A stretch of 64,000 nt of DNA from Salinicola halophyticus (GTDB lineage: Bacteria; Pseudomonadota; Gammaproteobacteria; Pseudomonadales; Halomonadaceae): the NCBI RefSeq assembly GCF_003206695.1, contig NZ_PZJN01000004.1:167570-231569 (forward strand), written 5' to 3'. Below, in pieces: positions 38,049-47,239 of this stretch (the first letter of the stretch is position 1; each line of letters begins with the position of its first letter). A program made the translations under genes and the position numbers. The notes beneath the pieces are model-generated. The model was given only the letters and a program-made list of their open reading frames with translations, made no database searches and was not told where the DNA came from.

Positions 38049-39539
38049 ATGGCTATCGGTGTTTGGATCAGTCTTTTCGCCTACTTCGTGCTCATGATCG
38101 CCATCGGCCTCTATGCCATGCGCACGTCCACCTCCACCTCCGAAGATTACATGTTGGGTGGCCGGACTCTCAGCCCGCAAGTGGCTGCCCTGTCGGCCGG
38201 TGCGTCGGACATGAGCGGCTGGCTGCTGCTGGGCCTGCCCGGGGCGATGTTCGTCTCCGGCCTGGGTTCGGCCTGGATCGGCATCGGCCTGTTCGTGGGT
38301 GCATTCTTCAACTGGGTGCTGGTCGCCCCACGCCTGCGGGAGCAGACGGTCCACTACGGCAATGCGATAACCATCCCCGCCTTTCTGGCAAACCGCTTTC
38401 CGACGCGGGCCCTGTCGCTGAGGACGATCTCCGCTATCGTCATCGTCGTCTTCTTCGCGATCTACACGGCCTCGGGCCTGGTAGCAGGCGGCAAGCTGTT
38501 CGAGAGCGCCTTTTCCGGCGTGATCAACATCGGTGGCCTGAGCGATTACGCCACCGGCATCATCATCACGCTGGGCGTGGTGCTGGTCTACACGGTGGTC
38601 GGCGGCTTCCTGGCCGTGAGCATGACGGACTTCGTGCAGGGCTGCATCATGATGCTGGCACTGGTGATCATGCCGGCAGTGGTGATCTTCGGCGAGGGCG
38701 GCGGCGGGTTTTCCCAGGCCTCGCAGACGCTCAATGAAGTCGACCCCACGCTGCTTTCCTGGACGGACGGGTTGACCTTCATCGGCTGGCTGTCCGCCGT
38801 GACCTGGGGGCTGGGCTATTTCGGCCAGCCGCACATCATCGTGCGCTTCATGGCCATTCGCTCGCTGAAGGACGTGCCCGTGGCCCGTAACATCGGCATG
38901 AGCTGGATGCTGATCTCGCTGATCGGCGCGGTCTCTCTGGGTATCTTCGGCCGGGCCTATGCGATCCGCAACGGATTGGATGTCGAGGATCCGGAGACGA
39001 TCTTCATCATTCTGGCGAACCTGCTGTTCCACCCGCTGATCACCGGTTTCCTCTATGCGGCCCTGCTCGCCGCCATCATGAGCACTATCTCCAGTCAGCT
39101 GCTGGTGGCATCTTCCTCCCTGACCGAGGATTTCTATCGCCTGTTCCTGCGCAAGGAAGCGTCGGAAAAGGAAACCGTCGCCGTGGGCCGAATCAGTGTC
39201 GTGCTGGTGGGTCTGGTGGCAGCCGTCATCGCATCGGATCCGAACTCTCAGGTTCTGGGGCTGGTCAGTAACGCCTGGGCAGGCTTCGGGGCGGCGTTCG
39301 GCCCGCTGATCATTCTGTCGCTGATGTGGTCGCGCACCAACGGCGCTGGCGCCATTGCGGGCATGGTCGTAGGCGCTCTCACCGTCATCGTCTGGATCTC
39401 GTTGGGCTGGAGCAACGCGTTTCTGGGCGGACCGGGAGTCTACGAGATCATTCCCGGCTTCATCGCCTCCTTCATTGCCATCCTGGTGGTGAGCAGCATG
39501 ACCAAGGACGCTGGCGAATATAAGCAGATTTCCAGCTAA
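38049..39539 (+). CDS. putP: Sodium/proline symporter
   Basis: 496 aa SSS-family transporter with 13 predicted membrane segments. The family signature appears as SEDYMLGGRTLSP, GASDMSGWLLLGLPG, IYTASGLVAGGKLFE, TWGLGYFGQPHIIVRFMA and AAIMSTISSQLLVASSSLTEDFY, the last holding the Na+-site Ser residues. It supplies proline to PutA as nutrient. In a salt-tolerant bacterium it could also aid osmoprotection, which is inference. A GGAG site lies nine nt upstream. Intrinsic terminator at 39595-39619. Confidence 0.96.
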   Translation: MAIGVWISLFAYFVLMIAIGLYAMRTSTSTSEDYMLGGRTLSPQVAALSAGASDMSGWLLLGLPGAMFVSGLGSAWIGIGLFVGAFFNWVLVAPRLREQTVHYGNAITIPAFLANRFPTRALSLRTISAIVIVVFFAIYTASGLVAGGKLFESAFSGVINIGGLSDYATGIIITLGVVLVYTVVGGFLAVSMTDFVQGCIMMLALVIMPAVVIFGEGGGGFSQASQTLNEVDPTLLSWTDGLTFIGWLSAVTWGLGYFGQPHIIVRFMAIRSLKDVPVARNIGMSWMLISLIGAVSLGIFGRAYAIRNGLDVEDPETIFIILANLLFHPLITGFLYAALLAAIMSTISSQLLVASSSLTEDFYRLFLRKEASEKETVAVGRISVVLVGLVAAVIASDPNSQVLGLVSNAWAGFGAAFGPLIILSLMWSRTNGAGAIAGMVVGALTVIVWISLGWSNAFLGGPGVYEIIPGFIASFIAILVVSSMTKDAGEYKQISS

Positions 39540-39594
39540 CGCGTCGGTGAAAGCGGGTCATCGATGCGCTACCGACACTCGACGCGAAACTGAC

Positions 39595-39619
39595 AAAGGG
39601 CTCCTGCGGGAGCCCTTTT
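39595..39619 (+). terminator. putP intrinsic terminator
   Basis: Arms aaagggctcc (39595-39604) and ggagcccttt (39609-39618), 4-nt loop, short T-run. Confidence 0.85.
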
Positions 39620-39691
39620 CCATGCATGCCAATCCACACTCGACCCCGGTCGAAGTTGCCCGCCACACCGAGCCGCACCACGCCAGGCACG

Positions 39692-39723
39692 CGCAACGCT
39701 AGTCAAACGCAACGCTAGTCAAA
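39692..39723. repeat. Perfect 16-bp tandem duplication
   Basis: cgcaacgctagtcaaa occurs twice in a row (39692-39707 and 39708-39723) in the convergent gap between putP and the GtrA gene, with a partial third copy start (cgtaaag). Confidence 0.9.
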
Positions 39724-39764
39724 CGTAAAGCCAGCCACGTGCGGTGCCCTCTACTGCCCGCTCG

Positions 39765-40157
39765 TCACCCCTGATGCTCTCGAAACGCCCACAGCCTCGA
39801 GCCGACGTAGGTAATCAGCGGTACCGTGAGCGTGGCAATGCCGATAGCCCAGAAACCAGAAATTTCTGTCGATGCCAGCAACGTGGCCAGCACCCCGTTA
39901 TTGAGGGCAAACCCCAACAACGCCAGGGTGAAGAAGCGTCGGGCGCGCCCCTGACGACGAAACGTCAAGCGCCGGTGGCCGACGAGAGAAATCTGAAAGG
40001 CGACCAAAAAGCCGCAGAGATTGACGAAAAACTCGGACAGCGCCGGCCACAAGGCACTGAGAATGGCGGCGACCGACAGATGGGCCACCGTTGCAACGCC
40101 TCCTACCAGACCGAAACGGGCGGCAGTTTTCGCTTCGCGCTTGAGTCGACGTTTCAT
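39765..40157 (-). CDS. GtrA-family membrane protein
   Basis: 130 aa with four membrane segments. RFGLVGGVATVAHLSVAAIL and the C-terminal VGSRLWAFREHQG (W-x-F near the end) are typical of GtrA/DPMS3-like proteins, which assist transfer or flipping of polyprenyl-phosphate sugars. The ATG overlaps the stop of the upstream GT2 gene by four bases, so the two are a coupled pair. No dedicated third glycosyltransferase (GtrC-like) is adjacent. Confidence 0.87.
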   Translation of the reverse strand: MKRRLKREAKTAARFGLVGGVATVAHLSVAAILSALWPALSEFFVNLCGFLVAFQISLVGHRRLTFRRQGRARRFFTLALLGFALNNGVLATLLASTEISGFWAIGIATLTVPLITYVGSRLWAFREHQG

Positions 40158-41212
40158 GAAATACCGGACGCTCCATCGAACCGGCCAGAGGTGGCCTCGG
40201 CCTTGCCTACGCCAGCGGCCTCACTCTTGAGGTTAAGGCCGCTTTCGGCACCCAGGCTCTCCTCGGTGATCAAGCTATCTTCGGCCACCAAGTACAGCGG
40301 CCGCCGCTTGGCTTCGATGAACAGGCGTCCGACGTACTCTCCCAGGATCCCGATGGAGAGCAGCTGCATGCCGCCAAAGAACAGGATCGCCGTCATCAGC
40401 GAGGCGTAGCCGGGCACGTCACTCCCCACCACGATGACCCGTCCGACGAGCAGCAGGATATAGAGAAACGCGAGCCCCGCAACGACGGCGCCAAAATACA
40501 TCCAGATACGCAGAGGCCAGGTCGAGAAGCTGACCAGACCGTCGATGGCGAAATTCCACAGTTTCCAGAAACTGAACTTGCTGACGCCGCTCGTTCTGGC
40601 CGGCCGGTCATAGTGGACCCCGATGGAGCGATACCCTGGCCAGCTGAACAGCCCCTTCATGAACCGATTACGTTCGGGCAGTCGCTTGACCGCCTCGACG
40701 ACTCGGCGATCCATCAACCGAAAGTCCCCTGCGTTGCTGGGGATCGGTGCTTCCGCCAGCCGGTTGAAGAGGCGATAGAAGAGCTCTGCGGAGGTACGCT
40801 TCGCCTGGGTATCGTCATCCCTGGAGCCACGAATGCCATAGACCATATCGTAGCCCTGGTCCTGCCACAGCCCAATGAACTCCAGGATCACCTCGGGTGG
40901 ATCCTGCAAGTCGACATCCATGGGTACCACCGCGTCACCTCGAGCGTGGTCGAGGCCGGCGCTCATGGCGGCCTCCTTGCCAAAATTGCGGGTCAGCGAC
41001 AGAACCCGAACCCGAAGATCCTCCGAAGCCCGTTGGCGAAGCTTGGCAAGCGTTGCATCGGTGGAGCCATCGTCTATGAACAGAATCTCGAGCCGCGGGA
41101 CGCTGGCACCCAGCGCGCCATCGACCGCTTCGAGAAATCGGTCGATGGCGCTCTCCTCGTTCATTACCGGCACCACGAGCGATAACATCCACTCTGTTCG
41201 ACGTCTGTCCAC
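40154..41212 (-). CDS. GtrB/ArnC-like polyprenyl-phosphate glycosyltransferase (GT2)
   Basis: 352 aa. N-terminal GT2 domain with LSLVVPVMNEES, EILFIDDGSTDATL, RNFGKEAAMSAGLDHARGD and the DXD-type MDVDLQDPPEVI, followed by two C-terminal membrane segments. It transfers a sugar from a nucleotide donor to undecaprenyl phosphate at the inner face of the membrane. The GTG at 41212 is chosen because GAGGAG lies five nt upstream; the frame is open to a TTG at 41239. The stop overlaps the GtrA start. The sugar and final acceptor are unknown. Confidence 0.88.
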   Translation of the reverse strand: MDRRRTEWMLSLVVPVMNEESAIDRFLEAVDGALGASVPRLEILFIDDGSTDATLAKLRQRASEDLRVRVLSLTRNFGKEAAMSAGLDHARGDAVVPMDVDLQDPPEVILEFIGLWQDQGYDMVYGIRGSRDDDTQAKRTSAELFYRLFNRLAEAPIPSNAGDFRLMDRRVVEAVKRLPERNRFMKGLFSWPGYRSIGVHYDRPARTSGVSKFSFWKLWNFAIDGLVSFSTWPLRIWMYFGAVVAGLAFLYILLLVGRVIVVGSDVPGYASLMTAILFFGGMQLLSIGILGEYVGRLFIEAKRRPLYLVAEDSLITEESLGAESGLNLKSEAAGVGKAEATSGRFDGASGIS

Positions 41213-41364
41213 GAGCGCTCCTCGTACGAAATGAATCAAGGCCTTGCGATGTTGGCAACCTGGACGATCAATGACTACGGTAATCCTAGCGGGTCAGAGC
41301 GAAACGCGCACAAACAGACTTAACGTCTGGCCTGACGTAAAAAAACGCTGTTTCAAAATTTTAC

Positions 41365-41393
41365 TGGACATAAAAAACACCGTTTCCTATCAT
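41365..41393 (+). promoter_or_regulatory. ompW promoter
   Basis: TGGACA (41365-41370), 17-nt spacer, TATCAT (41388-41393), in an AT-rich stretch about 70 bp before the ompW start. Confidence 0.6.
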
Positions 41394-41463
41394 AGGGACG
41401 TTGTCTCATAGAATGTGAAGACCGGTAACACGGCTTCATGATGAAAGAAAAGGAGTCCTTATC

Positions 41464-42018
41464 ATGACCAAGACCAAACTGTTCTCTGCAATGGTAGTTG
41501 CCGGCACTTGCGCATTCGGAGCCCAAGCCGCATTCGCCTACGGCGCCGGTGATTTCTACGGCCGTCTGGGTGTTGCCAAGACCGACGTCGACACTGGTTA
41601 CACCAGTGACAATGACAAGGGCGCCTACCTGGGCCTGGGTTACATGGTTCACGACAAGATCGGCGTCGAACTGAGCTCCATGACCGAAACCAAGGTTCAT
41701 GCTGAAGGCGGTACCTTCAAGCAGGTTCCGATCAACCTGATGGCGCAGTACTACCCGCTCGGCGGCCTGGACTCCCGCGTTCAGCCTTACGCCGGTGTTG
41801 GTGTCAACTACACCACGTTCTCTGACGAGAGCGGCGTCGGCAGTGTCGACGAATCCTGGGGTGCTGCTGGCCAGCTGGGTGTTGATCTGAACGTTACCGA
41901 CAACTTCGGTTTCAACGCCTTCGCACAGTACACCGACGTCAGCGCCGATATCAGCGGCGGCCGTGACATCGACCTCGACCCGGTCACCGTCGGTGCCGGC
42001 GTCACTGCCCGCTTCTAA
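41464..42018 (+). CDS. OmpW/AlkL-like or OmpA-like outer-membrane beta-barrel protein
   Basis: 184 aa. A signal peptide with cleavage likely after AFA at residue 25 is followed by a mature part starting YGAGDFYGRLGVAKTD. Alternating hydrophobic strands, aromatic girdles and a terminal ...VTVGAGVTARF (C-terminal Phe) mark an eight-stranded outer-membrane barrel. Length and the PYAGVGVNYTTF segment fit small OmpW/outer-membrane beta-barrel (OMP_b-brl) proteins; I cannot separate these without a search. AAAGGAG precedes the ATG. The gene is monocistronic, with its own promoter and terminator, and shows codon choice typical of high expression. Confidence 0.8.
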   Translation: MTKTKLFSAMVVAGTCAFGAQAAFAYGAGDFYGRLGVAKTDVDTGYTSDNDKGAYLGLGYMVHDKIGVELSSMTETKVHAEGGTFKQVPINLMAQYYPLGGLDSRVQPYAGVGVNYTTFSDESGVGSVDESWGAAGQLGVDLNVTDNFGFNAFAQYTDVSADISGGRDIDLDPVTVGAGVTARF

Positions 42019-42037
42019 GCGATCGCAGTCGATAGTC

Positions 42038-42066
42038 AAACCGGGCCTTCATGGCCCGGTTTTTTT
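42038..42066 (+). terminator. Intrinsic terminator of the outer-membrane protein gene
   Basis: Arms aaccgggcc (42039-42047) and ggcccggtt (42053-42061) with a 5-nt loop and a run of T. Confidence 0.93.
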
Positions 42067-42123
42067 GTGCCTGTGACTCGAGAATCCGATGGCGGAGCCG
42101 GGCATTGATTTGCCTAACGATGA

Positions 42124-42489
42124 TTACGCTCGGGTCACGATCTGATCGACTTCGGCGAGCTTCTCGAGCAGCGGCGCCTTCCGCGCGGCAGGAACGTCCT
42201 TGAGCCATACCTCCATTGCCGGCGCGACGTCGCAACTAGCCGGCAGGGTCGCTCGGGCATCGACCAGTGCCCACAGACGAGCAATGAAGACGTAGCGCAA
42301 CCACTGCGGCATCGACATCGTATCGACACAAAATGGCTGCTGACTCTCGAATGCCGAAGGCTCCGGCCAGGGTACCTCCCACAGCCCGGCGCTTGCCAGC
42401 TCGGCTTCCAGCTCGCGCAGTGCCCGCGCCAATCCATCGTGGCTAGCCTCTGGGCCCTTCGATGAGATCACTTCTCCCGTTACCGTCAT
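42124..42489 (-). CDS. yqcC: YqcC-family protein
   Basis: 121 aa. It matches E. coli YqcC (109 aa) in the core: LREL..EL, LW, P.PSAFESQQPFCVDTMSMPQWLRYVFIARL and the LP...VAPAMEVWL segment. The function is not established; in enterobacteria yqcC sits with truC, the tRNA pseudouridine synthase gene. The ATG at 42489 has AGGAG upstream; the frame extends to 42672 without coding support. Transcribed away from the DUF3549 gene. Confidence 0.85.
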   Translation of the reverse strand: MTVTGEVISSKGPEASHDGLARALRELEAELASAGLWEVPWPEPSAFESQQPFCVDTMSMPQWLRYVFIARLWALVDARATLPASCDVAPAMEVWLKDVPAARKAPLLEKLAEVDQIVTRA

Positions 42490-42508
42490 GCTTTCTCCTG
42501 TTGCTTTC

Positions 42509-42556
42509 GTTCTTCGGTGCTGTCTTTCTTTAGTGCTGTCGTTCTTCGATGCTGCC
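42509..42556. repeat. Three imperfect 16-bp tandem units upstream of yqcC
   Basis: Units at 42509, 42525 and 42541 follow (g/t)ttcttNNgtgctgtc. They lie 20 bp before the yqcC ATG, in the promoter or leader. A perfect DnaA-box sequence lies further upstream at 42608-42616. Confidence 0.7.
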
Positions 42557-42748
42557 AAAGCGCTTGAGCGCCGTCTTCGGGTTGCGCACAGAAAACTTGA
42601 AAGAGCCTGTGGATAAACTTGGGACACTTGTGCCAATCCGGCATGAGACATGCGATCGAAGAGGCTGTTCAATTTTTGGCCATACCCTATCCAGCGTCAC
42701 CCCTGCACGTTACAGTGCGCGCCTCGATGGACATGACGGCTCTCTACC

Positions 42749-43804
42749 ATGCAGACGCTGAGCGATTTTTTCACGACCAGTCGCGCCGAGCTTGCGCTGT
42801 CGGCCCTGGGCCGGCGTGTGACACCGATCAGCCGTGACACTTTCACCGCCTTCGAACAGGAACGCCAACCCTGGCCGTTACCCTGGAATGGCCATGCCCA
42901 GGTAGCCTGTGCCCTGCACTGGCCCGCGCTGCAAGGGGACCCGGCGATCTGGTTCCTGTCGCTGCCGCTGGACGAGCAAGGGCTGCTGGTGCCTGCTGCA
43001 CGCGATGCGTTTCTCGATCGCCTGCTACTGACGCTGAGCACCCAACCGGGCTCCACCGATGTCCAGCCACCGGGCGATGTGACGCAAGGGATTCTGGCTC
43101 AGAGCAATCTGATGCAGGACAATCTCATGCAGGACAACCCGCTGGCGTTCGAGCCGGAACTGCATCAACGCGCGCTGCTGCATGCTCGCCTGTCTCGCCG
43201 GTTCGAGCAACCGTCGTCATCGCATTCGGACATGGCACGCCGTTATCTGATGGGAGACGACACGCTCAACTGGCAGATGCTCGGTCTTCAGGGGCTGGCC
43301 GATCAGGTCGTCGCCCAGGACCCGGCCGTTACCCGCGCGCTGATCTCGCGCCTGGACACACTGCCGAGAGAAGTCGTTCTCCCGCTGTGCTACCTGATGG
43401 AACATGGCGACACGCCCGCCGATCTCCTGCCGTCGTTATGTGAAGCGATGGGCGACGCAAGACAACGACAGGATATCGAAACGTTCTGCGCCTTGTTGAG
43501 AGCGATGCTGGGCAGCGACGATACCCGAGTCGGCGATTGGCTGGATCGCATTCTCGATGACGAGGATCTCATGGCGGCCGACTGTCTGGCGGCCATCGCC
43601 GCACGCGGCTGGCATCATCTCGAGCATGAATCCCGTCTCGCGCGGTTCCTCGAGCGGCTGGCGAACTGCCCGGATGCCAACTTTCGTCCTGTCGTGCACG
43701 ATTTGGCATTGATCCCGCGCCTGCGGCTGCCCATATTGGTGATGTTGCGTCAGGCGCCTGCGGACTCCTCCCTGGGTCGGCTCGTCAGAGAAGGGAACAT
43801 CTGA
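42749..43804 (+). CDS. DUF3549-family protein, function unknown
   Basis: 351 aa, soluble and mainly helical. The C-terminal half (MARRYLMGDDTLNW...LGLQGLADQV, ETFCALLRAMLGSDD) resembles the DUF3549 proteins of pseudomonads and Halomonadaceae. Residues 110-130 contain a duplicated NLMQD encoded by a 15-bp tandem repeat (43106-43135). The ribosome site is poor. It ends 4 bp before the protease-like gene, suggesting an operon with that gene and rimK. Confidence 0.75.
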   Translation: MQTLSDFFTTSRAELALSALGRRVTPISRDTFTAFEQERQPWPLPWNGHAQVACALHWPALQGDPAIWFLSLPLDEQGLLVPAARDAFLDRLLLTLSTQPGSTDVQPPGDVTQGILAQSNLMQDNLMQDNPLAFEPELHQRALLHARLSRRFEQPSSSHSDMARRYLMGDDTLNWQMLGLQGLADQVVAQDPAVTRALISRLDTLPREVVLPLCYLMEHGDTPADLLPSLCEAMGDARQRQDIETFCALLRAMLGSDDTRVGDWLDRILDDEDLMAADCLAAIAARGWHHLEHESRLARFLERLANCPDANFRPVVHDLALIPRLRLPILVMLRQAPADSSLGRLVREGNI

Positions 43805-43808
43805 ATCC

Positions 43809-44246
43809 ATGAAAGCATTGCCGTACCAGGCCCAGGCGATCATCGGCCGACGCGAGATGGTCACGCTGCCGGATCTTCACATGACGCTCTGCTGCAAAGC
43901 GGACACCGGTGCTCGTACGTCCGCCCTGCATGCAGAGCAGATCGAACCCTACGAGGAAGGCGGTCATCCCTGGGTTCGCTTCATTACCCGCTCGAGCGGT
44001 CAGCCCATTGCGCAACACGAATGTCAGCTCCCGTTGCACGATCGCCGCCGAGTCAGAAGTTCCAACGGCCATCAGGAATGGCGGTACGTCATTCGCACGC
44101 GCCTTATACTGGGGGAGCTGGAATTTCCCATCGAACTGACTTTGACCGACCGCAGCGACATGCGTCACCCCATGCTGCTGGGCAGACGCGCCATGCGGCG
44201 GCTACTGGTTGCCCCGGGTGCCGCCTTCCTGCACGGTGACCCCTGA
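43809..44246 (+). CDS. RimK-associated retropepsin-like protease (annotated ATP-dependent zinc protease family)
   Basis: 145 aa. The motif [14 protein letters not shown] matches the DTGA aspartyl-protease-like signature of this family (DUF785), and the C-terminus [20 protein letters not shown] is also characteristic. Members are frequently adjacent to rimK, as here, and are thought to act on or process RimK-modified products; the activity itself is inferred. Starts 4 bp after the DUF3549 stop. Confidence 0.85.
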   Translation: MKALPYQAQAIIGRREMVTLPDLHMTLCCKADTGARTSALHAEQIEPYEEGGHPWVRFITRSSGQPIAQHECQLPLHDRRRVRSSNGHQEWRYVIRTRLILGELEFPIELTLTDRSDMRHPMLLGRRAMRRLLVAPGAAFLHGDP

Positions 44247-44295
44247 CCGCCCCTTCCACTTCGCCCTCTCATCCACGCTACGGAGCCTTTCGCGC

Positions 44296-45204
44296 ATGCA
44301 CATCGGCATCTTGTCACGCAATCGCAACCTCTACTCGACGCGCCGTCTGATCGAGGCTGCCGAAGCGCGCGGACACACCGCCCGCGTGGTCGATACGCTG
44401 CGCTGCTACATGAATATCGCCTCACACCGGCCGTCGATTCACTACAAGGGCGAGGAAATCGAGCCGTTCGACGCCATCGTGCCGCGTATCGGCGCCTCCG
44501 TGACGTTCTACGGCTGCGCTGTACTGCGTCAGTTCGAGATGATGAGCACCTACGTGCTCAACGACTCGGTCGCCATTACTCGCTCTCGCGACAAGCTGCG
44601 CTCGCTGCAGCTGCTGTCGCGCAAGGGGCTGGGCCTCCCGATTACCGGCTTCGCCCATTCGCCTGACGACATTCCCGACCTGATCACCATGGTCAAGGGC
44701 GCGCCGCTGGTGATCAAGTTGCTGGAGGGCACGCAGGGTATCGGCGTGGTGCTGGCGGAAACCAATCAGGCCGCCGAGTCGGTGATCCAGGCGTTCATGG
44801 GAATGAAAGCCAACATCATGGTTCAGGAGTACATCAAGGAAGCTAAGGGGGCCGACATTCGCTGTTTCGTGATCGGTGACAAGGTCGTTGCCTCGATGAA
44901 GCGTCAGGCCGCCGAAGGTGAATTTCGTTCGAACCTGCACCGTGGCGGCACCGCCAGCGTCATTCGCATCACCCCCGAAGAGCGCTCTACCGCGATTCGC
45001 GCGGCCAAGGCGATGGGGCTGGGTGTCGCCGGCGTCGATCTGCTGCGTTCCAACCACGGCCCGGTGATCATGGAAGTCAATTCGTCGCCCGGCCTGCAGG
45101 GCATCGAATCGGCAACCGGCAAGGACATTGCGGGCCTGATCATCGAGCATCTGCAGAAAAATGCCAGCACGCCGCGCAAGGCGCCGCCGAAGCCCAAAGG
45201 CTAG
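44296..45204 (+). CDS. rimK: RimK-type ATP-grasp glutamate ligase
   Basis: 302 aa, as E. coli RimK (300). N-terminus [21 protein letters not shown]-grasp core with [52 protein letters not shown], and the metal-binding [16 protein letters not shown]. It adds glutamate residues to the C-terminus of ribosomal protein S6 and makes poly-alpha-glutamate. The ATG at 44296 matches the E. coli start; the frame is open to 44209 inside the protease gene. Confidence 0.96.
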   Translation: MHIGILSRNRNLYSTRRLIEAAEARGHTARVVDTLRCYMNIASHRPSIHYKGEEIEPFDAIVPRIGASVTFYGCAVLRQFEMMSTYVLNDSVAITRSRDKLRSLQLLSRKGLGLPITGFAHSPDDIPDLITMVKGAPLVIKLLEGTQGIGVVLAETNQAAESVIQAFMGMKANIMVQEYIKEAKGADIRCFVIGDKVVASMKRQAAEGEFRSNLHRGGTASVIRITPEERSTAIRAAKAMGLGVAGVDLLRSNHGPVIMEVNSSPGLQGIESATGKDIAGLIIEHLQKNASTPRKAPPKPKG

Positions 45205-45315
45205 ATCGAGGAGAAATGGAACAAATAGCCGAAAATGCTAAATTTTCTGCTTTGAGGGGTAGCAAAACAGTGTTTCCGGCCGCACAATTTGTGTCACTTC
45301 AGGAGGTGGCCGCAC

Positions 45316-45756
45316 ATGTTTCTCGACAATCGCCAAGTGGCGATGGACAGCGTTCTCGAAGCGCTGGCCGACAGTCTCGATTATTTTCAGGACAATCTCG
45401 ATCGCCTGCGACCGGCGTTGCGTAATGCCCTGAAACCCCATTACGAGGAACGTGGGGTCGCCATGCGCGAACTACAGCAGCTGGTTCGCGAACATCTCGA
45501 TATCCTGCCCCGCGATGCCGACGTCGAACGCGATGACTATCTGTGGCTATGGAGCCGCATCAAGAGCTTCGTCGGCAACGACAGCGCCGTCCTGCTAGGA
45601 GAACTCCTCGAACAGGAACGTGTGTTGATGCAGGCGCTGGGCAACGCTTTCACCCATCCGCTACCGGAAGTGCTGGAGCCGACGCTGGAGCGCTGCTGGA
45701 AAAACTGCCGCGCATTGATTCGAGAGATCAACAAGCTGCAGCAGCGCCAACGCTGA
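45316..45756 (+). CDS. Helical protein of unknown function
   Basis: 146 aa from an ATG at 45316 with AGGAGG nine nt upstream. It is almost entirely amphipathic helix, rich in Leu, Arg, Glu and Asp, with a WLWSRIKSFVGNDSAVLLGELLEQE core, suggestive of a four-helix bundle. No signal peptide or membrane segment. I do not recognise the family. It follows rimK by 111 bp and is convergent with sanA. Confidence 0.65.
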   Translation: MFLDNRQVAMDSVLEALADSLDYFQDNLDRLRPALRNALKPHYEERGVAMRELQQLVREHLDILPRDADVERDDYLWLWSRIKSFVGNDSAVLLGELLEQERVLMQALGNAFTHPLPEVLEPTLERCWKNCRALIREINKLQQRQR

Positions 45757-45805
45757 CAGGCGACCTGATCCGCCCGACCGATCAACAGGTGGACAAGACG
45801 AGGAC

Positions 45806-46465
45806 CTAAGGCGGCGATAACCGGATCGGCTCCAGCGGCCCCAGGAAATACGGCTCCCTGCCCCAGATGTAGAGATCTCCAAAGGTGGCGGCACGCGCGA
45901 GCCACTCACGCACCCGTAGACGCCACTCGCCTTCGACCCCGTCGTCGGGTACTGCACAACCGGAAGCCTCGACTCCCAGGGCGTCGGCGATAAACAGGGC
46001 CCGCGGTAGATGCCAGTCCTGCGATATCAGCATCAGGCGACCCGCGCCAAATACTTCCTTGGCGCGCACCACGCTATCGAACGTACTGAAACCGGCATAG
46101 TCGAGCGTCATGTATTCATCGTCGACATTGCGATGACGCAGGGAGCGCCACATGTTGATGGGCTCGTTGTAATAACGCGTACGATTGTCGCCGGACAGCA
46201 GTAGATGCTGGATTCGATGGAGTCGCAGCAACTCCGCCGAGGTCTCGATCCGGGCCTTGAAGTAAGGGTTGGAACCGCCCTGCCGGAGCCACTGGGCGGT
46301 ACCGAAGACCAGCCCGACCGGCTGCGCGGCACACAGCGGTACCTCATGCTCGATGCGAGCGTGGGTCTTCTGCAGGATCCACAGGTTGATGACCACCACC
46401 CCGACCGTTAGCAACAGCGCGCAGGCTGCCAAGGTCTTGAGTGGCCCCTTCAGTAACCGAAGCAT
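45806..46465 (-). CDS. sanA: SanA/YdcF-type (DUF218) membrane-anchored protein
   Basis: 219 aa with one N-terminal membrane segment. The DUF218 domain shows VGLVFGTAQWL, NPYFKARIETSAELLRLHRIQHLLLSGDN, YNEPINMWRSL, TLDYAGFSTFDSVVRAKEVFG and SQDWHLPRALFIADALGV, all characteristic of SanA. In E. coli SanA affects envelope permeability and vancomycin exclusion at high temperature; its biochemical activity is unknown. Monocistronic, transcribed toward the unknown helical gene. Confidence 0.9.
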   Translation of the reverse strand: MLRLLKGPLKTLAACALLLTVGVVVINLWILQKTHARIEHEVPLCAAQPVGLVFGTAQWLRQGGSNPYFKARIETSAELLRLHRIQHLLLSGDNRTRYYNEPINMWRSLRHRNVDDEYMTLDYAGFSTFDSVVRAKEVFGAGRLMLISQDWHLPRALFIADALGVEASGCAVPDDGVEGEWRLRVREWLARAATFGDLYIWGREPYFLGPLEPIRLSPP

Positions 46466-46623
46466 GAATCAACGTGACGGTGATGAGCGGAAAGCGGCCG
46501 CTGAGGGCCGTCATCGGGAATCGAATAGCGTGTGGGGGTATCGATCAACATATTGCGTTCGTTGCTCTGCCAGAAACCGGCTCGTGCAGTTCGAGGGTCA
46601 GTCAGGCGCTTTTTGCCAGGCGC

Positions 46624-47187
46624 CTAGAACATGCCCAGCTCGAGGCGTGCCTCTTCGCTCATCATCTCACGGCTCCACGGCGGATCGAAAACGATTTCCA
46701 CGTGAACCTTGGAGAACTGCGAGGCACCCAGTATCTTGCGCCGCGCATCCTCGGCGATGACGTCTCCCATCCCGCAGCCAGGCGCCGTCAGCGTCATGCG
46801 AATGGTGACCATGAGTTCACCGGTGAGCAGGCGCTCGAGACGGCAGCCGTAGACCAGACCCAGATCGACGATATTGACCGGTATCTCCGGATCGAAACAG
46901 GTCCGCAGCTGATCCCAGACGAAGCGCTCCATCTCCGCTTCCGTCGCCTCGGGATCCAGCGTCGGCCGCTCGAGTGACTCGAGCCCCAGCGCGTCGAAGT
47001 CATGCCCTTCGATCAGATAGAGACGCCCTTCGAAACTGACACTGATCGAGCTGCCCTTGGCCTGCATGACCACGACCGTACTGTCTTCAGACAGCGTGAT
47101 GGTCTTGCCGAACGGGATCGAGATCACCTCGACGTCCCGCTGCAGCGGCATTTCCTGGCCCTTGTAGACCTCGTTTAGGGAATCCAT
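46624..47187 (-). CDS. sufT: SufT, DUF59/MIP18-type Fe-S assembly protein
   Basis: 187 aa. An N-terminal domain unique to SufT (residues 1-80) is followed by a DUF59 domain with DPEIPVNIVDLGLVYGCRL and TLTAPGCGMGDVIAEDARRKI, the latter with the reactive Cys, ending VFDPPWSREMMSEEARLELGMF. It assists Fe-S cluster delivery. The ATG at 47187 has AGGAG upstream; the frame extends into sufS without support. Last gene of the suf operon, 52 bp after sufS. Confidence 0.92.
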   Translation of the reverse strand: MDSLNEVYKGQEMPLQRDVEVISIPFGKTITLSEDSTVVVMQAKGSSISVSFEGRLYLIEGHDFDALGLESLERPTLDPEATEAEMERFVWDQLRTCFDPEIPVNIVDLGLVYGCRLERLLTGELMVTIRMTLTAPGCGMGDVIAEDARRKILGASQFSKVHVEIVFDPPWSREMMSEEARLELGMF

Positions 47188-47239
47188 CGTCGCTCCTGAC
47201 AGAATGGCCGGCCCGGACACGCCCAGTACCGGGACCGGC

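Noticed and set aside
42608-42616. Perfect DnaA box as evidence for an origin of replication
   Set aside because: A single isolated box without clustering, AT-rich unwinding element or dnaA/dnaN nearby is not enough for an origin.
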